From: Chloranthus sessilifolius
Taxonomy: Eukaryota > Streptophyta > Magnoliopsida > Chloranthales > Chloranthaceae
Assembly: GCA_021018995.1 (NCBI GenBank)
Contig: CM037586.1
Coordinates: forward strand, 147,788,060-147,852,059
Length of the DNA: 64,000 bases
Reading direction: 5' to 3'
Made by a program: the position numbers and the translations under genes
The notes under the pieces: generated by a model
The model's input: only the letters and a program-made list of their open reading frames with translations
Told to the model about the DNA's origin: nothing
Database searches by the model: none
In this document: positions 34,280-46,719 of the stretch, in pieces
Numbering within the stretch: the first letter of the stretch is position 1
Layout of the letters: every line of letters begins with the position of its first letter

Positions 34280-37200
34280 TCAAGAATCTGGGTCACTAAG
34301 GTGCATTGCCTCAATTCTCATCTGGGTCATGGGCTCAAACACCGGTTTAAGACGTTGCCCATTCACTTTGAAAACTCGATTGTCCGTGAGACTGCGGATC
34401 TCAATCGCACCATGCACACTAATAGAAACAACCTGATACGGGCCTTCCCATCTCGATTTCAGTTTTCCCGGGTGAAGCTTTAGTCTGGAATTAAACAGCC
34501 AAACCTTTTGCCCAATGTGAAACTCTTTCCGAGAAATTGACTCATCATGCAGCTTCTTGTACCGTTCTTTGTACATCTTGGAGTTTTCATACGCATCATA
34601 TCGTAGCTCTTCTAATTCACTTAGCTGTAGCCTTCGATTTGATCCTGTCGCTTGCATATCAAAGCTAAATCTTTTGATAGCCCAAAATGCATTATGCTCC
34701 AATTCAACAGGAAGATGACATGCTTTCCCGTAGACAATTCTGAATGGAGACATTCCAATTGGTGTCTTGAAGGCGGTACGATAGGCCCAAAGAGCATCAG
34801 ATAGCCGGTTAGACCAATCTCTTCTATCTGGTCGCACCGTCTTTTCTAAAATTCATTTAATCTCTCGGTTTGACACTTCCACTTGACCACTAGTTTGCGG
34901 GTGATATGATGTTGCGACCTTATGAGTGACGCCGTATTTCTTCATTAAAGTAGCAAAATGGCGGTTGCAGAAGTGCGAACCGCCATCACTAATGATCGCC
35001 CGTGGAAACCCGAATCTGTTAAAAACATTTTCTTTCAGAAATTTGACAACGACCTTGTGATCATTTGATCGGGTTGCCACAGCTTCTATCTATTTGGAGA
35101 CATAGTCAACAACCACAAGAATATACGAATACCCGAAAGATGGGGGAAAAAGACCCATGAAGTCAATCCCCCAAACATAAAAAATTTCAATAATTAGAAT
35201 CAGATTAAGGGGCATCATATTTCGTCGTGAAATATTTCCCAGCTGTTGACATCGTTGGCATTCTTTGCAAAATTGAGCAGCGTCACGAAAGATGGAGGGC
35301 CAGTAGAATCCGCTTTGAAGGATTTTCTGTGCAGTCTTCTGTCCTCCGAAATGGCCTCCACAGGCTCCAGCATGGCATAAATTTATGACGCTTAGTTGCT
35401 CTTCTTCCGGTACACATCTCCTGATGATTTGATCGGAACAGATTTTGAATAATTGTGGTTCATCCCAAAAATAGTATTTGATTTGGGAGAAAAAGAGATG
35501 CTTATCATTCTTACCCCATTCAGTAGGGATTCTGCCAGTGACCAGATAATTCACGATATTGGCAAACCAAGGAGCTTTCGTAGCCGTCGCATCAATTGCC
35601 ATTAATTGCTCATTCGGAAAAGTGTCCCGGATAGGTTCAGGTGCAGAAGATTCTTCAGACAAAATGCAAGACAAGTGATCAGCCACAACATTCTCTACTC
35701 TCTTTTTATCTTTGATTTCGAAATTGAACTCTTGAAGTAGCAGAATTCAGTGGATCAATCTTGGTTTGGCATCCTTCTTTGCTAACAAATATTTCAATGC
35801 AGAGTGGTCTGAAAAGACCACTATTTTTGATCCAAGCAGATAAGATCGAAATTTATTGAGAGCATACACCACAGCTAACAACTCTTTCTCAGTGGTGGTG
35901 TAGTTAAGCTGTGCATCGATAAATGTCTTACTGGCATAATAAATTACGTGAGGTAATTTGTTCACCCTTTGCCCTAAGACAACTCCGATAGCGTAATCAG
36001 ACGCATCACACATGAGTTCGAATGGTAAAGAATAATCCAGTGGTTGGATTATCGGTGCATTTGATAAGAGCTCGCGCAATTTCAGAAATGCTTTCATGCA
36101 CTCCTCGTCGAAATCAAAAGGAACATCTTTGCCAAGCAGGGTGCACAATGGTTTAGCCACCTTACTAAAATCCTTAATGAATCTTCTATAAAATCCAGCA
36201 TGACCCAAAAATGATAGAATTTGTCGAACACTCTTTGGTGGGGGCAAGTTAGCAATTAGGTCGACTTTGGCCTTATCAACTTCGATTCCTTTCTTGGAAA
36301 CAATATGCCCGAGAACAATTCCTTGTTGAACCATAAAATGACTCTTTTCCCAGCTGAGAACAAATTTAGAATCAACACAACGTTGTAACACTTGTGCAAG
36401 GTGGTTCAAATATGAATCAAATGTTTTCCCAAAAACAGAGAAATCGTCCATGAACACCTCGATGAATTTGTCAATCATATCCGAAAATATGGCCAACATA
36501 CATCGTTGGAAAGTAGCAGGTGCATTACATAAGCCGAACGGCATCCTTCGATATGCAAACGTACCGTAAGGACATGTGAATGTCGTCTTCTCTTGATCAT
36601 GTGGAAAAACGGGCACTTAATTGTATCCAGAATAACCATCAAGAAAGCAATAAAACTCTTGTCATGCTAACTTCTCAAGGATTTGATCAATGAACGGAAG
36701 GGGAAAATGATCCTTTCTGGTAGTTGTGTTCAATTTTCTATAATCAATGCAGACACGCCACCCAGTAGTTTCGCGAGTAGGGACCAATTCTCCTTCAGTA
36801 GTTTCTTTCACAGTGATTCCGGACTTTTTCGAAATGATTTGGACTGGACTTACCCATTCACTATCAGAGATCGGATAGATGATTCCAGCATCGAGAAGTT
36901 TAATGACTTCCTTTAAAACGACTTCTTGCATGTTCGGATTAAGTCGCCTTTGCGGTTCCCTCGATGGTCTACTCTCATCTTCCAGATGTATTTTATGCAT
37001 ACATACTGATGGGTCAATCCCTTTTAAATCAGCTAGGGTCCATCCAATAGCCTCCTTGTGATCTTTAAGCACCTTCAACAAGTCATGCTCTTGTTCTTCC
37101 GACAACGTGGATGAAATTATCACCGAAAATGTTTCTCGTGGCCCCAGAAAAGCGTATTTGAGCGATTCAGGCAACTGTTTCAATTCCACAGTTGGTGGCT

Positions 37201-37801
37201 CCTTAATTGATGGAGTCGGTTCAGCTTTTACCTCAATGGGTAACGGTTCTATCTTAGTCACAACTTCACATAAGTTATCATCTGGACATGATAAACTCAA
37301 CCTCGTCTCTTCTGACAGCTTCCTTTCAAATCCTTTTTCTTCATAGATGGCCAACAAAGCGGTTTCAAATTCTTCTTTGGTGAGCATTGATGGTAATGCT
37401 TCATCCATCTGATCGATGTAAAAACATTCGACCTCATCCTCGTTAGGGAAATGGTTCATCGCATGGAATATGTTCAATCTAACCTTCATGTTCCCAAAAG
37501 AAACGTCCATGACTCCCGTTCGACAATTAATGCAAGCGTTGGCAGTAGCGAGAAACGGCCGTCCAAGGATGATGGGGACTTGATTAATTGATTTAACAGA
37601 TGGTTCCATGTCTAAGACAACGAAGTTCACTGGAAAGACAAACTTGTCTATTCCAACCAAAACATCCTCGATAATACCCCTAGGTCTTCTTTCTGACCTA
37701 TCAGCCAGTTGGAGTGTGACCGTCGTGGGTTTCAATTCACCTAATCCAAGTTTCTCGTACATTGAGTATGGGATTAGATTAACACTTGCTCCCAAATCCA
37801 A
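34280..37801 (-). pseudogene. Inner Athila-like pol: protease, RT, RNase H, integrase
   Basis: Protease begins with the catalytic DLGASVNLIPYSMY at 37801 and continues to VPIILGRPFLATANACINCR. A linker leads to RT ([40 protein letters not shown], active site FMDDFSVFG). RNase H holds [16 protein letters not shown] and [17 protein letters not shown]. The integrase has the finger CHAGACGGHFGGQK...CKECQRC, then [33 protein letters not shown], and a C-terminal domain ending at 34280 ([22 protein letters not shown]). The blocks stay mostly in one frame and are broken by in-frame stops near 36660, 36618, 35746, 35088 and 34853. Most stops look like C-to-T or G-to-A changes (TGG or CGA to a stop). 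It is a well-preserved but dead pol. Confidence 0.93.
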
Positions 37802-39902
37802 TAACGCTTTTCCAATTGGCTGCCCACCAATGACACATGGAATTGTTGGGACTCTAGGTCTTTCAATTTCTGTGGGGTTTCCAATTGCAACATCGAACTA
37901 ACTTGATTAGTCAGGAACACTTTCTTTGAAACATGAGTACTTGCCTTTCTCTTATGCGTGCACAAATCTTTGAAAAACTTTGCATACTCAGGAACTTGTT
38001 TGATTGTTTCAAGTAATGGAAGATTTATCTTTACTTGCTTGAATGTTTCAAAGATTTCTTCCATTTTTACAGGTCCCTTTCCCATTCTAGATAGAGGAGT
38101 TAGGCATTGAGGGAATGGTGCCTTTGGGACATAAGGTGCAGATTCAAGTTCCGATTCTTTTTCACGTCCTTGTTGGACAGTTGGAAGTGACACTTCCTCT
38201 ATTTCTTTTTCTTTTCCCTTCTCTCTTCCTTCCCCTTTCTCTTTCTCTCTTTCGTTCTCTTTTCCTTTTCCTTTATCTTTTCTTATCTCTGATTCTTTCT
38301 CTTTCGCTGCTTCTCTTTCTGCATCAACTTCTACAGGCATTTTCACTTGATTATCAACTTCTCGCCCACTTCTCAGCACCGTTATAGCTTTCAACTGTTG
38401 ACTATTCGATGGTCCTTCATCAGGTGGTGCTTGACCTCGAGGATTGTTGACGGGTTGGCTGGGAAGCCTACCTTCCTCTCGTTAACTCAATTGATTGGCC
38501 AATTGACTGACTTGGTCCATTATCATCTGCTGAAAAGATTGCATGCTTCGCATCACCTTTTCTTCCAGATCAGAATCTTTCGAAGTGCTAGTATGAGATT
38601 GATTAAGATTCTGATTGAAATTCTGATTTTTTCGATATTCAGTATTTGGATGATAATACGGAGCATTCTGCTGGAAATTGGAATTCTGTTGGAAATTAGG
38701 ATTCTGCTGGAAATTGGAATTCTGTGGACGAAAATTTTGCTGAAAATTTTGTTGAAAATTTTGTTGTCCGCTCATTGGATTAGATCTGAACTGCTGATTC
38801 ACCTGTCCAGTTTGGATTGATCCTCCCCATCCTAAGTTGGGATGATTTTTCCATTCCGGATTGTAAGTATTGGAGTACATGTTTCTACCCTGCCGCTGAT
38901 AAAATTGAGTCACATTGACCTGCTCTTGAGGAGTAGGTTCATCTGGGATGAATGACAAAGTAGTTGGGTACTCATTAGCAATGTGACCTGGGTGGTCACA
39001 AATTGAACACACAGTGGGGGTGATAGGAGCTTTAGCTTGCTTGATAGCAGCTAACAACATATTCATTTGCTTGGACAGCATGTCAACCTTTGTTGATAGA
39101 TCAGAGGTATTGTTGTTGACATCAAATAATCCATTTATGGTCAACACATGTGATTTTGTTACCACATCCCAATTAGTTCACTCCATTGTCGCATTTTGGA
39201 TTGAAGTTTGATATAACTTCTCAAATAATGCCTGACTCATCGGCTTCTTTCGTGGCACGATCCTCATAGATGCATCAACCATGCGTCTCTCTTCTGGAAT
39301 CAGTCCATTGTAAAAACTTTGGACTTGTTGCCACCTTGGAACTTGATGATTTGGACAACTCTTAATCAATTCCTTAAAGCGTTCCCAACATTCATGAAAT
39401 GTTTCTGTAGGTTGTTGGGAGAAAAATTGAATTTTCTGACGTAGCTCAATGGCTTTGGTCATGGAAAAATATTTTTTAAGAAACTGACGGTGTAGCTCTG
39501 CCCAACTCTGAATAGATTGCGGTTCTAAGGAATAGAACCACGTTTTTGCTTTATCTCTTAAAGAGAAAAGAAAGAGTCGAAGCTTAGCTATCTCATCAGT
39601 GACATTATGGACTCTGAACATTTTGCAGTGAATTCATTTAGATGAACGTGCAGATTTTCATTTGCTAAACCATGGAAAATTGGTAGCATTTGAATCATTG
39701 CTGATTTGAATTCATAGTGGTTCCCTGGAATGGGATCATGCATGATACTATCCTGATCCTCGTAAAAACTAGGATCATTATAATATTCGAGTGTTCTAGG
39801 GCCCTCATTGTAATTGTTATTCCCATTATTTCTATTATTTTCATTATTTCCATTATTGATATTCTAGTTGTTCCCATTCATTTCTTGCCTTTGATCAGCC
39901 AT
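37774..39902 (-). pseudogene. Inner Athila-like gag and gag-protease linker
   Basis: This would be the capsid/nucleocapsid protein. It starts at the ATG at 39900-39902 (MADQRQEMNGNN, then an Asn-rich stretch), followed by the gag core after a frameshift near 39630 (LRLFLFSLRDKAKTWFYSL, FFSQQPTETFHECWERFKEL). The nucleocapsid finger CSICDHPGHIANEYP has Tyr where the last Cys is expected. Next come NFQQN repeats, a Lys/Glu-rich stretch near 38300 and a helical segment ahead of the protease (KQVPEYAKFFKDLCTHKRKA). Stops lie near 39868, 39175 and 38480, with a frameshift near 37850 before the protease. Confidence 0.88.
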
Positions 39903-40999
39903 GACTTCAGTATGATGATATTGATTCCTCTGAATTCTACGATTCTCTTTACAAGATCTTTCGATCTTAAAATTAAACGGTTGCAGATGTGGGTGATGAG
40001 ATCGAGTAAAGCTCATGCACCAACACTCAGAACAAAGATTGATGAATCCACAATAAGCCCAAAAAATTCAGCTTCAATCGATTAAAGCAAAGATTTTCAA
40101 TCTATCGACACAAGCGCACAATTTTTTTTTTTTTTTTTTTAAATCGAATTTAAAATAAATTAAAAAAAAAAAATTAAAAAATTAAAATTCGAATTTAAAA
40201 TAAATTTTTTTTTTTTTTTTAATTCGAATTTCAAAAATAAAAATTAAATTCAAAAATTAAAATATAAAATTTAAATTTCAAAACCTAAAGACAATCCTAC
40301 AAAATCCTATAAAATCTTACATAAAAGAGAAAAAGAAGGGAGAGAATAGAAAGATTCCTACAAAGCCTAAAGCAAATAGTCCTACAAAAATTAATAACTA
40401 GATTTTAAAAAATCCTACAAAATATTTAAAAGAGGAAAATAAGGAAAATAAACTCCTATAAAATTTAAAATAAGAAATCCTAAAAATCTAAACTTCCTAA
40501 AAGAACACCATAAAAACTTACTTAAGAGAAAAAAATAAGGGAAAAAATTTTGATTTTTTTTTTTTAATTAAAATTAAAATTCGAATTTAAATTAAATTTT
40601 AATTTTAATTTTAATTTTTTTTTTTTTAAATCTGAATTTCAAAAATTAAAATTAAAAATTTAAATTTTAAACCTAATGACAATCCTACAAAATCTTATCT
40701 AAAAGAGAAAAATAAGGGAAATAATAAAAGATTCCTAAATTCCCTGAGGAAGGTATCCTAAAAATCTATACTTCCTAAAAAGACTCCTACAAAATCTAAA
40801 ATAAGAAGTCTAAAAATTTCAACTTCCTAAAAAACTCCTACAAAATCTAAAATAAAAAGCCTAAAAATCTCAACTTCCTAAAAGACTCCTAAAAAAAAAA
40901 ATACTTACCTAAGAGAGAAAAATAAGGGACAATTTTTCTCTTTTTTTTTAATCAAAACACAAAAATCTCTAACCGAATTAATCAAAATTTCGTCAATTT
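39903..40999 (-). other. AT-rich leader of the inner Athila-like element
   Basis: Between the gag start and the primer site lie long A/T homopolymer runs (about 40121-40140, 40157-40175, 40206-40220, 40553-40565, 40615-40628) and repeated phrases such as ATCCTACAAAATC and CTAAAAATCTMAACTTCC, which repeat roughly every 50-60 bp from 40270 to 40890. No open frame is supported. Confidence 0.6.
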
Positions 41000-41016
41000 C
41001 CCCGGCAACGATGCCA
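41000..41016 (-). promoter_or_regulatory. Primer-binding site of the inner element, tRNA-Asp type, mutated
   Basis: The + strand reads CCCCGGCAACGATGCCA against the tRNA-Asp end CCCCGGCAACGGCGCCA, two mismatches. It lies 5 bp from LTR C. Confidence 0.82.
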
Positions 41017-41420
41017 AAAACTTAATCGATTTTAAATGTAACCCTTATAAGTGCACAAGATCTATTGCAGTAAGGCAAGAACAAGGGTGTCGAACCCACA
41101 GGGAAATGTGAATTTTAATTAATTCTTTCAGAGATTTAAAAACGTCCCTAAGGAAGTACCAAAGGGCAGATTCAATTTTAATAAAATTTATCACACTTTT
41201 TCTAAATGCAGAAAAATAAATTAATCTAAACAACTAATTACTGATGAATCCAAGAACAGTATTTAAAGATGATCAAGGAATATACTACCCCAGATTTATA
41301 CCCCTTCTCTATCATTAAAACTCACAGTTTCATTAAAGCATCATTCACACTATCATTCGTCTATAGAGATGATTCGTAATAAAATATGATCATCAGTCCG
41401 GCATACCCTATCTAAAAATA

Positions 41421-41577
41421 ATGACTCAGCCTATCATTGCGGTATGAGTCATGTAAGAAGCATAGCGTATCTCATGATGTTTAGATCACAACAGTAAAAA
41501 CATAATCGCTCCACAGCCTAGATCAGTCTGCAGGTTTAGATCTAGCGATTATAGCCATTGATACGCACAATCAACGG
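41421..41577 (-). repeat. Three hairpins in LTR C
   Basis: ATGACTCA/TGAGTCAT (41421-41452), the extra module hairpin (41504-41550), and CCATTGAT/ATCAACGG (41555-41577, one A-C mismatch compared with B). All are downstream of the TATA-like box in the sense direction. Confidence 0.78.
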
Positions 41578-42069
41578 TCATAATAAGCATTTAATATATT
41601 TTCAATAACACAAACTTTTAGCAAAACGATTCCATAATGACAATAAATCGACTATGGTATTAATCATAAATAAGGGTACTTATCTGGGGATCGCATCTTT
41701 CCCGATCTACTGATTTAGCCGCTCATCTTTGGTGTATGATCTCCTTGTTCATTCAAAGTCATTTCTCTTTTTATTTCTTCCAAAAGATCTTTGTTTACAA
41801 TGCCTTTTCCTAAATACAATCTATGCTTTCATGAACGTAAAGGAAAAATAATGCAAATCCTAGGTACAATCTATCCAGATGGAACCCTAGAAGAAAGAGA
41901 AAGAAGAACTCTTGAAAAGATGCCAAGAGGAGTCTAAAATAAAAAATAATAATAATGAATAATAATCCGCTAAAAAATTCTCTCCAAAAACTCTAAAAAA
42001 GAAAAGCCAAAACTAACTCTCTAATTATCTATCTCTAATTCCTCTTTTTTTTCGAAGTGTTTGATCCGC

Positions 42070-42078
42070 TTTAAATAG
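42070..42078 (-). promoter_or_regulatory. TATA-like box of LTR C
   Basis: The minus strand reads CTATTTAAA followed by GCGG, as in LTR B. Confidence 0.6.
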
Positions 42079-42547
42079 AGCCGAAGTTTCTCAGCCGCAG
42101 AGGTGTTCCAACTCGAAAATTTAGGGTCAATTAATCGACCCAATAGGGTCGATGCATCGACCTCCCAGATTTTCGTGAATTTCTGCCAAACTTTGCATCA
42201 GACACTGCTTCGGTATTTTGGCCATAACGTTCTGTCCCGAACTCGGATTGAGGCGATTCTTGCGCCGTTGGAAAGCTGACAGAAAGCTCTACAACTTTTG
42301 TGTTTTGACAATTTCATAATTCGGCCGTCTTGAAGGTCCGAATTGATCTACAAGTCACACCAAGTTCTCGATGACCCAAAGTTACAATGTTTTGACATTA
42401 TTTTCAGAATTCTTAGACTGTTTTCTGCACTTGGCTTGTATTTACCTGAAACACTTCAAATCTAATAATTCTTATCAGATAGCTTTCATCGGATAGCTAA
42501 ATGTAGGTATCTAGGGGTGAAATATCATCATATTTCACTACTCATCA

Positions 42548-42552
42548 GAAGG
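42548..42552. repeat. Target-site duplication GAAGG, right copy
   Basis: It matches 30687-30691 exactly. Confidence 0.93.
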
Positions 42553-44525
42553 TTTGAAATCAGATCTACTTTTGCCTTTTCCACCTCAATGCCTCAGGAC
42601 GATATGATATGTCCCAAAACAATACCATTTTGTACCATAAAATGATACTTTTTATAATTCAGAACAAGATTCTTCTCTTGACATCTCGCAAGAACAAGGG
42701 ATAAATGGTACAAACAATCACTAAAATTATCTCCTTAAATAGAGAAATCATCCATGAAGACTACTAGGAACCTCTCCACCATATCTGAGAATATACTCAG
42801 CATACATCTTTGAAATGTAGTTGGAGCATTGTAAAGTCCGAAAGGCATCCTTCGATAGGAAAATGTTCCAAAGGGACATATAAATGTCGTCTTCTCTTGA
42901 TCTTCTGGTGCAATAACTATCTGATTATATCCAGAATATCCATCAAGGAAATAATAGTATTGATGCCCAGCCAATTTCTCGAGCATTTGATCAATAAATG
43001 GGAGAGAAAAGTGATCTTTTCTGGTCATTGAATTCAACTTTCTGTAATTGATACACACTCTCCAGCCAGTTTGAACCTTGGTTGGTACCATCTCATTCTC
43101 CTTATTCTTCACCACAGTAATTCCAGACTTTTTGGGTACTACTTGTGTCGGGCTCACCCATGTGCTATCGGAAATTGGATATATGATCCTAGCATCTAGC
43201 AACTTAATAACCCCTTTTCTCACCACATCTTGCATTATTGGATTTAATCTATATTGTGGTTCTCTAGAGGGTTTAGTGCTTTCTTCCAAATGAATTCAGT
43301 GCATGCACACCGTTGGGCTAATTCCTTTAATGTCTTTAATAGACCACCCGATAGCACTTTTGTGATCTTGGAGTACTTCGATGAGCTTTTCTTCTTGATC
43401 CTCATTCAAATTTGCAGAAATAATCACTGGCTCAGTTTCATCTGTACCTAAGTATGCATATTTTAAATCTGCAGGGAGAGATTTGAGCTCCAACCTTGAT
43501 TTCTCTCCTTCATTTGATTCTTCCTCCTTTACTTCATCTTTCAGTTGACATTCATTTTCTTCCAAGAGTGGCGTTGAGTCTAACATTTGATTAACTTCGT
43601 GTATCACCTGATCCACATCGAAGTCTTTACCAAAATGTGTTAAATAGGCCTCTAGAGGGTCCTCGTATTCTGAAGCAAAGAATTTGTTTTCCACAATGTT
43701 ATCAATTATGCAAACTTGGGCATGTTCTTCATCTTCAACAGGCTGTCTCAAAATGTGAAAGATATTCAGTTCTACAGTCATGTTCTCGAATGACAAATTC
43801 ATTATCCCATTTCGACAATTGATTAATGCATTCGATGTTGCTAGGAATGGTCTTCCTAAAATTATCGGAACATTATTTCTGTGTTGAAGAATTGGTTCCG
43901 TATCTAAGACAACAAAATCGACTGAAAAGTAAAAAGTATCTACTTTGATAAGGACATCCTCGACTATTCCCCTAGGAATCTTAATTGACCTATCTACAAG
44001 TTGAAGGGTCATAGCTGTGGGTTTAAGTTTTCCCAACTCTAGTTCCTTGCACACAGAGTATGGTAACAGATTGACACTTGCTCCAAGGTCTAGAAGTGCT
44101 TGATCAATGCGATTCTCTCCTATGATGATTGAAATTATAGGACATCCAGGGTCCTTATATTTAATTGAAAGTCTCGCTTGCAAAACTGAGCTTACCTGCT
44201 CTACTAAGAAAGCTTTCTTCTGGGCATTGGTCATTCGCTTGATCGTGACCAAATCTTTTAGAAATTTCGCATATGCCGGTACTTGCTGAATGACATCTAG
44301 GAAGAGGATATTTACCTTCAGCTGCTTGAACATTTTAATGATTCCTTCCTGATCACGATTCTTCTTTGGCCCCATTAACCTTTGAGGGTATGAGGCCTTG
44401 GGCATGAAATTATTTTCTCTCTCACTCTTATCTTCGATCTTTTTCTTTTGCTTCTCTTGTTCTTCAATTTCTTCGTTCATCTCAATTTTGTCCTCCAGTT
44501 CAGGCTTCTCATGTTCTTCTGGCAT
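42548..44525 (-). pseudogene. Outer Athila-like protease and RT (5' segment of split pol)
   Basis: One long frame (44525-43296) holds a Lys/Glu-rich linker (EIEEQEKQKKKIEDKSE), a helical segment (QQVPAYAKFLKDLVTIKR), protease (LLDLGASVNLLPYSVC, VPIILGRPFLATSNALINCR) and a spacer. After a stop at 43293-43295 the same frame continues as RT (REPQYRLNPIMQDVV, GWRVCINYRKLNSMTRKDHF, GYSGYNQIVIAPEDQEKTTF, active site FMDDFSI), with a further stop near 42732 and one in SS*GIEVEKAKVDL. RT breaks off at KVDLISNL where the inner element sits and resumes at 30686. It is less decayed than the chromovirus pol. Confidence 0.92.
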
Positions 44526-44529
44526 TGCT

Positions 44530-46075
44530 ACTCTATTGTCGATTTATTTTCCAGATCTCAATGTGGTGATTGTCTTGATCTGTTGTTGGCTTTCTTCCAG
44601 AGATGAGGTCGAGGCTTGCTCAATAGCCATCTGCCCTCTTGGATTCGGAATTGGTTGGCTTGGGAATGATCCCTTCTCTCTCGCAGAGGAGCGTTATCAA
44701 TTGCCCAATTTGCGTCTCTATCCTTGAGACTGAAGAGGTATTGGATTGGATGAACTTCTACATATCCTCACTCTGAGGATATTGATTCTGAGACTAACGT
44801 GGTGCAACATTTCGTTATTGACTATTGAATCCCGGTGGTGGAAAATTTTGTGCGACACTAGGTTGACTCGTGGATTGTGAGAATTGGTAATTCTGGTTCG
44901 ATTGCCTAGGTTGTACACTTTGATTTTGATTCTGGTGAAATTAATTTCCTCCTCCATAGTGTTGTTGCTGGAATTGTCCCTGACCAAACTGTGATTGTGG
45001 TCCCTGATTGAAATTTTGATTCAGGTACATATTCATCCCTTGACCTCTGCCTTGAGTTCTTTGATTTCCATGTTTCCATGAGAAATTTTGATGATATTTT
45101 CAACTATTTGGGTTGTTTTCATTGAAAATATTTCCCTGATTTCGCCCATAAGCGTTCAATGCGTTCAATTGCTCACTAGGATCTTCTGAATAAAATTGCA
45201 TTGACAGGCAACCGTTTGATGTGTGCATTGGACTTGCACAATATGAGCATGGATCTGGTTGCACGTTTACAACACTTACGTTTTTCTTCAATTTCAATTC
45301 CTCAACTTGTTGAGTGAGAAAATTTATTTTTGTCATTAGGTCTGGTGTTTCTTTTACCACATACAATCCTCCTTTTTTTGTTGAGCTTCCTGCTTGATCT
45401 CAATGCTTGTTTGGCTGATCTCGACTGTTCGAGAAATTCCATTGCTGTGAATCTTCAGCCAACTTTTCCAAGAATCGATAAGATTCAGCTTCTCTCAATC
45501 CCAAGAATCCTCCACTGTTCATGGATTCAATCAGATGTCGATTGGCCTAATCTAGTCCATTGTAAAAATATTAGACCATTCGCCATTTCAAGAATCCGTG
45601 GTGAGGACATTTCAATAAGATATCCATGAATCTATCCTAAGCTTCATAAAATCTCTCATCATCTTCTTGTGTAAAATCAATGATTTCACGTCTTAAGGCA
45701 TTAGTCTTTGCCACAGGAAAGAATTTTGACTAAAATTTCTTAACCATCTGATCCCAGGTGGTTATGGATCCAGCTGGTAAAGAGTTTAACCATGCCTTGG
45801 CCTTATCCTTTATGGAAAAAGGGAATAGGCGTAGTGTCACAGATTCTTCACTGAAATTTTGATACACTGAAGAACAGACTTCAGTGAAGTCTTTGATGTG
45901 TTGGTACGGATCTTCTCTTTCTATACCATGAAAAATTGAAAGGATTTGAATCACATTAGTACGAATTTCAAACCTACCACCAGGCGTAGCAGGATACAAG
46001 AAGGGGTATTGGTAGTGATTGGAGCAAACAACTACCTTAGAGTTGGTTCCTCCTCATTTTCATGTTGTTGATTTT
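44530..46075 (-). pseudogene. Outer Athila-like gag
   Basis: Readable from about 46075 (EEEPTLR) through GGRFEIRTNVIQILSIFHGI (45999), the gag core LRLFPFSIKDKAKAWLNSLP and FYNGLD, then a complete nucleocapsid finger CSYCASPMHTSNGC (C-x2-C-x4-H-x4-C) near 45230, Gln/Asn-rich repeats and ITTLRSGK ahead of the linker. Frameshifts and stops are frequent (for example 45730, 45100 and around 44900). In element order it lies between leader and protease. Confidence 0.85.
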
Positions 46076-46264
46076 CACAACCGTTTGCATTCATTTCGAA
46101 TTGAATTGATGTTTCGGTTCTAGCTTCTCGTCCTGTTCTAACCTATTTTCGATTCGAACGACAAGTTCGCTCAATCTCAAAATTGAAAGGTTCTAAAGGT
46201 TTATCTCTAGAAGACCTCGTGTGCATACACGAGCTGCGCAGATTTTTGCTTATGTTAATCTTTG

Positions 46265-46719
46265 TTCGATTGATCGACTGTTTAGATCGATCGATTGAGA
46301 GAATTGAAATTTTGAAATTTAAAACTTTTTTTTTTTTTTGGGATTGATCGACTGTTTAGGTCCATCGATCGCCCAAGAAACAATCTTCGATTGATCGACT
46401 GTTTAGGTCGATTGATCGAGGATTCAAAATTTGAATTTTTTTTTTTTTTTTTAAATTTGAAAGAAATGCCTTTTTTTTTTTATATTCGAAAAATCCGCAA
46501 TCCGAAGATTACGAACGAGATTTTTGCAGAAATTGTGGAGTCGATTGATCGATAACAAATTCTTTTATACAAAAGAGATAATCAGTGCGAAATTTTCATG
46601 AGTCGATTGATCGACTGTTAAGCTCGATTGATCGACCTCAAAGGTTCTTAGAATTAATTTTCTATTTCCCAACTTTTTTTTTTCGATTGCCCAGATCCCC
46701 GACAGCGGCGCCAAAAACT
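46265..46719 (-). other. Leader with palindromes and primer site of the outer element
   Basis: The leader contains about seven TCGATTGATCGA-type palindromes (46268-46640) and two T runs (46327-46340, 46437-46452). The tRNA-Asp-type primer site is at 46697-46713 (CCCCGACAGCGGCGCCA, two mismatches), 6 bp from LTR D. Confidence 0.8.

Larger units (their letters stand above)
30692..42547 (-). mobile_element. Full-length Athila-like Ty3/gypsy element (11.86 kb), nested
   Basis: In minus-strand order: 5' LTR C (42547-41022), tRNA-Asp primer site, AT-rich leader, gag, protease-RT-RNase H-integrase, long 3' region, polypurine tract, 3' LTR B (32177-30692). Both ends carry GAAGG. The LTRs are clearly a pair but differ at many transitions and by a 40-bp indel, so the insertion is not very recent. 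All its genes carry stops or frameshifts, so it would be non-autonomous today. Confidence 0.95.
41022..42547 (-). repeat. Athila-type LTR 'C' (5' LTR, 1526 bp)
   Basis: It is the partner of LTR B across its whole length, with the outer end ACTCATCA against GAAGG. The primer-side edge has changed (TTAATCG where B has TGATGTA). It carries a 40-bp module absent from B, which adds a further hairpin (arms CTAGATC at 41518-41524 and GATCTAG at 41539-41545; outer arms AATCGCT/AGCGATT at 41504-41510 and 41544-41550). The TATA-like box is at 42070-42078. Confidence 0.93.

Noticed and set aside
38115-38387. Leu/Phe/Ser-rich + strand frame resembling membrane protein
   Set aside because: It is the reverse complement of the Lys/Glu-rich linker of the Athila-like gag-pol.
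46265-46640. CRISPR-like array (regularly repeated TCGATTGATCGAC)
   Set aside because: Repeats are 12-14 bp palindromes with irregular spacing in a plant retroelement leader; no spacers of uniform length and no cas genes.
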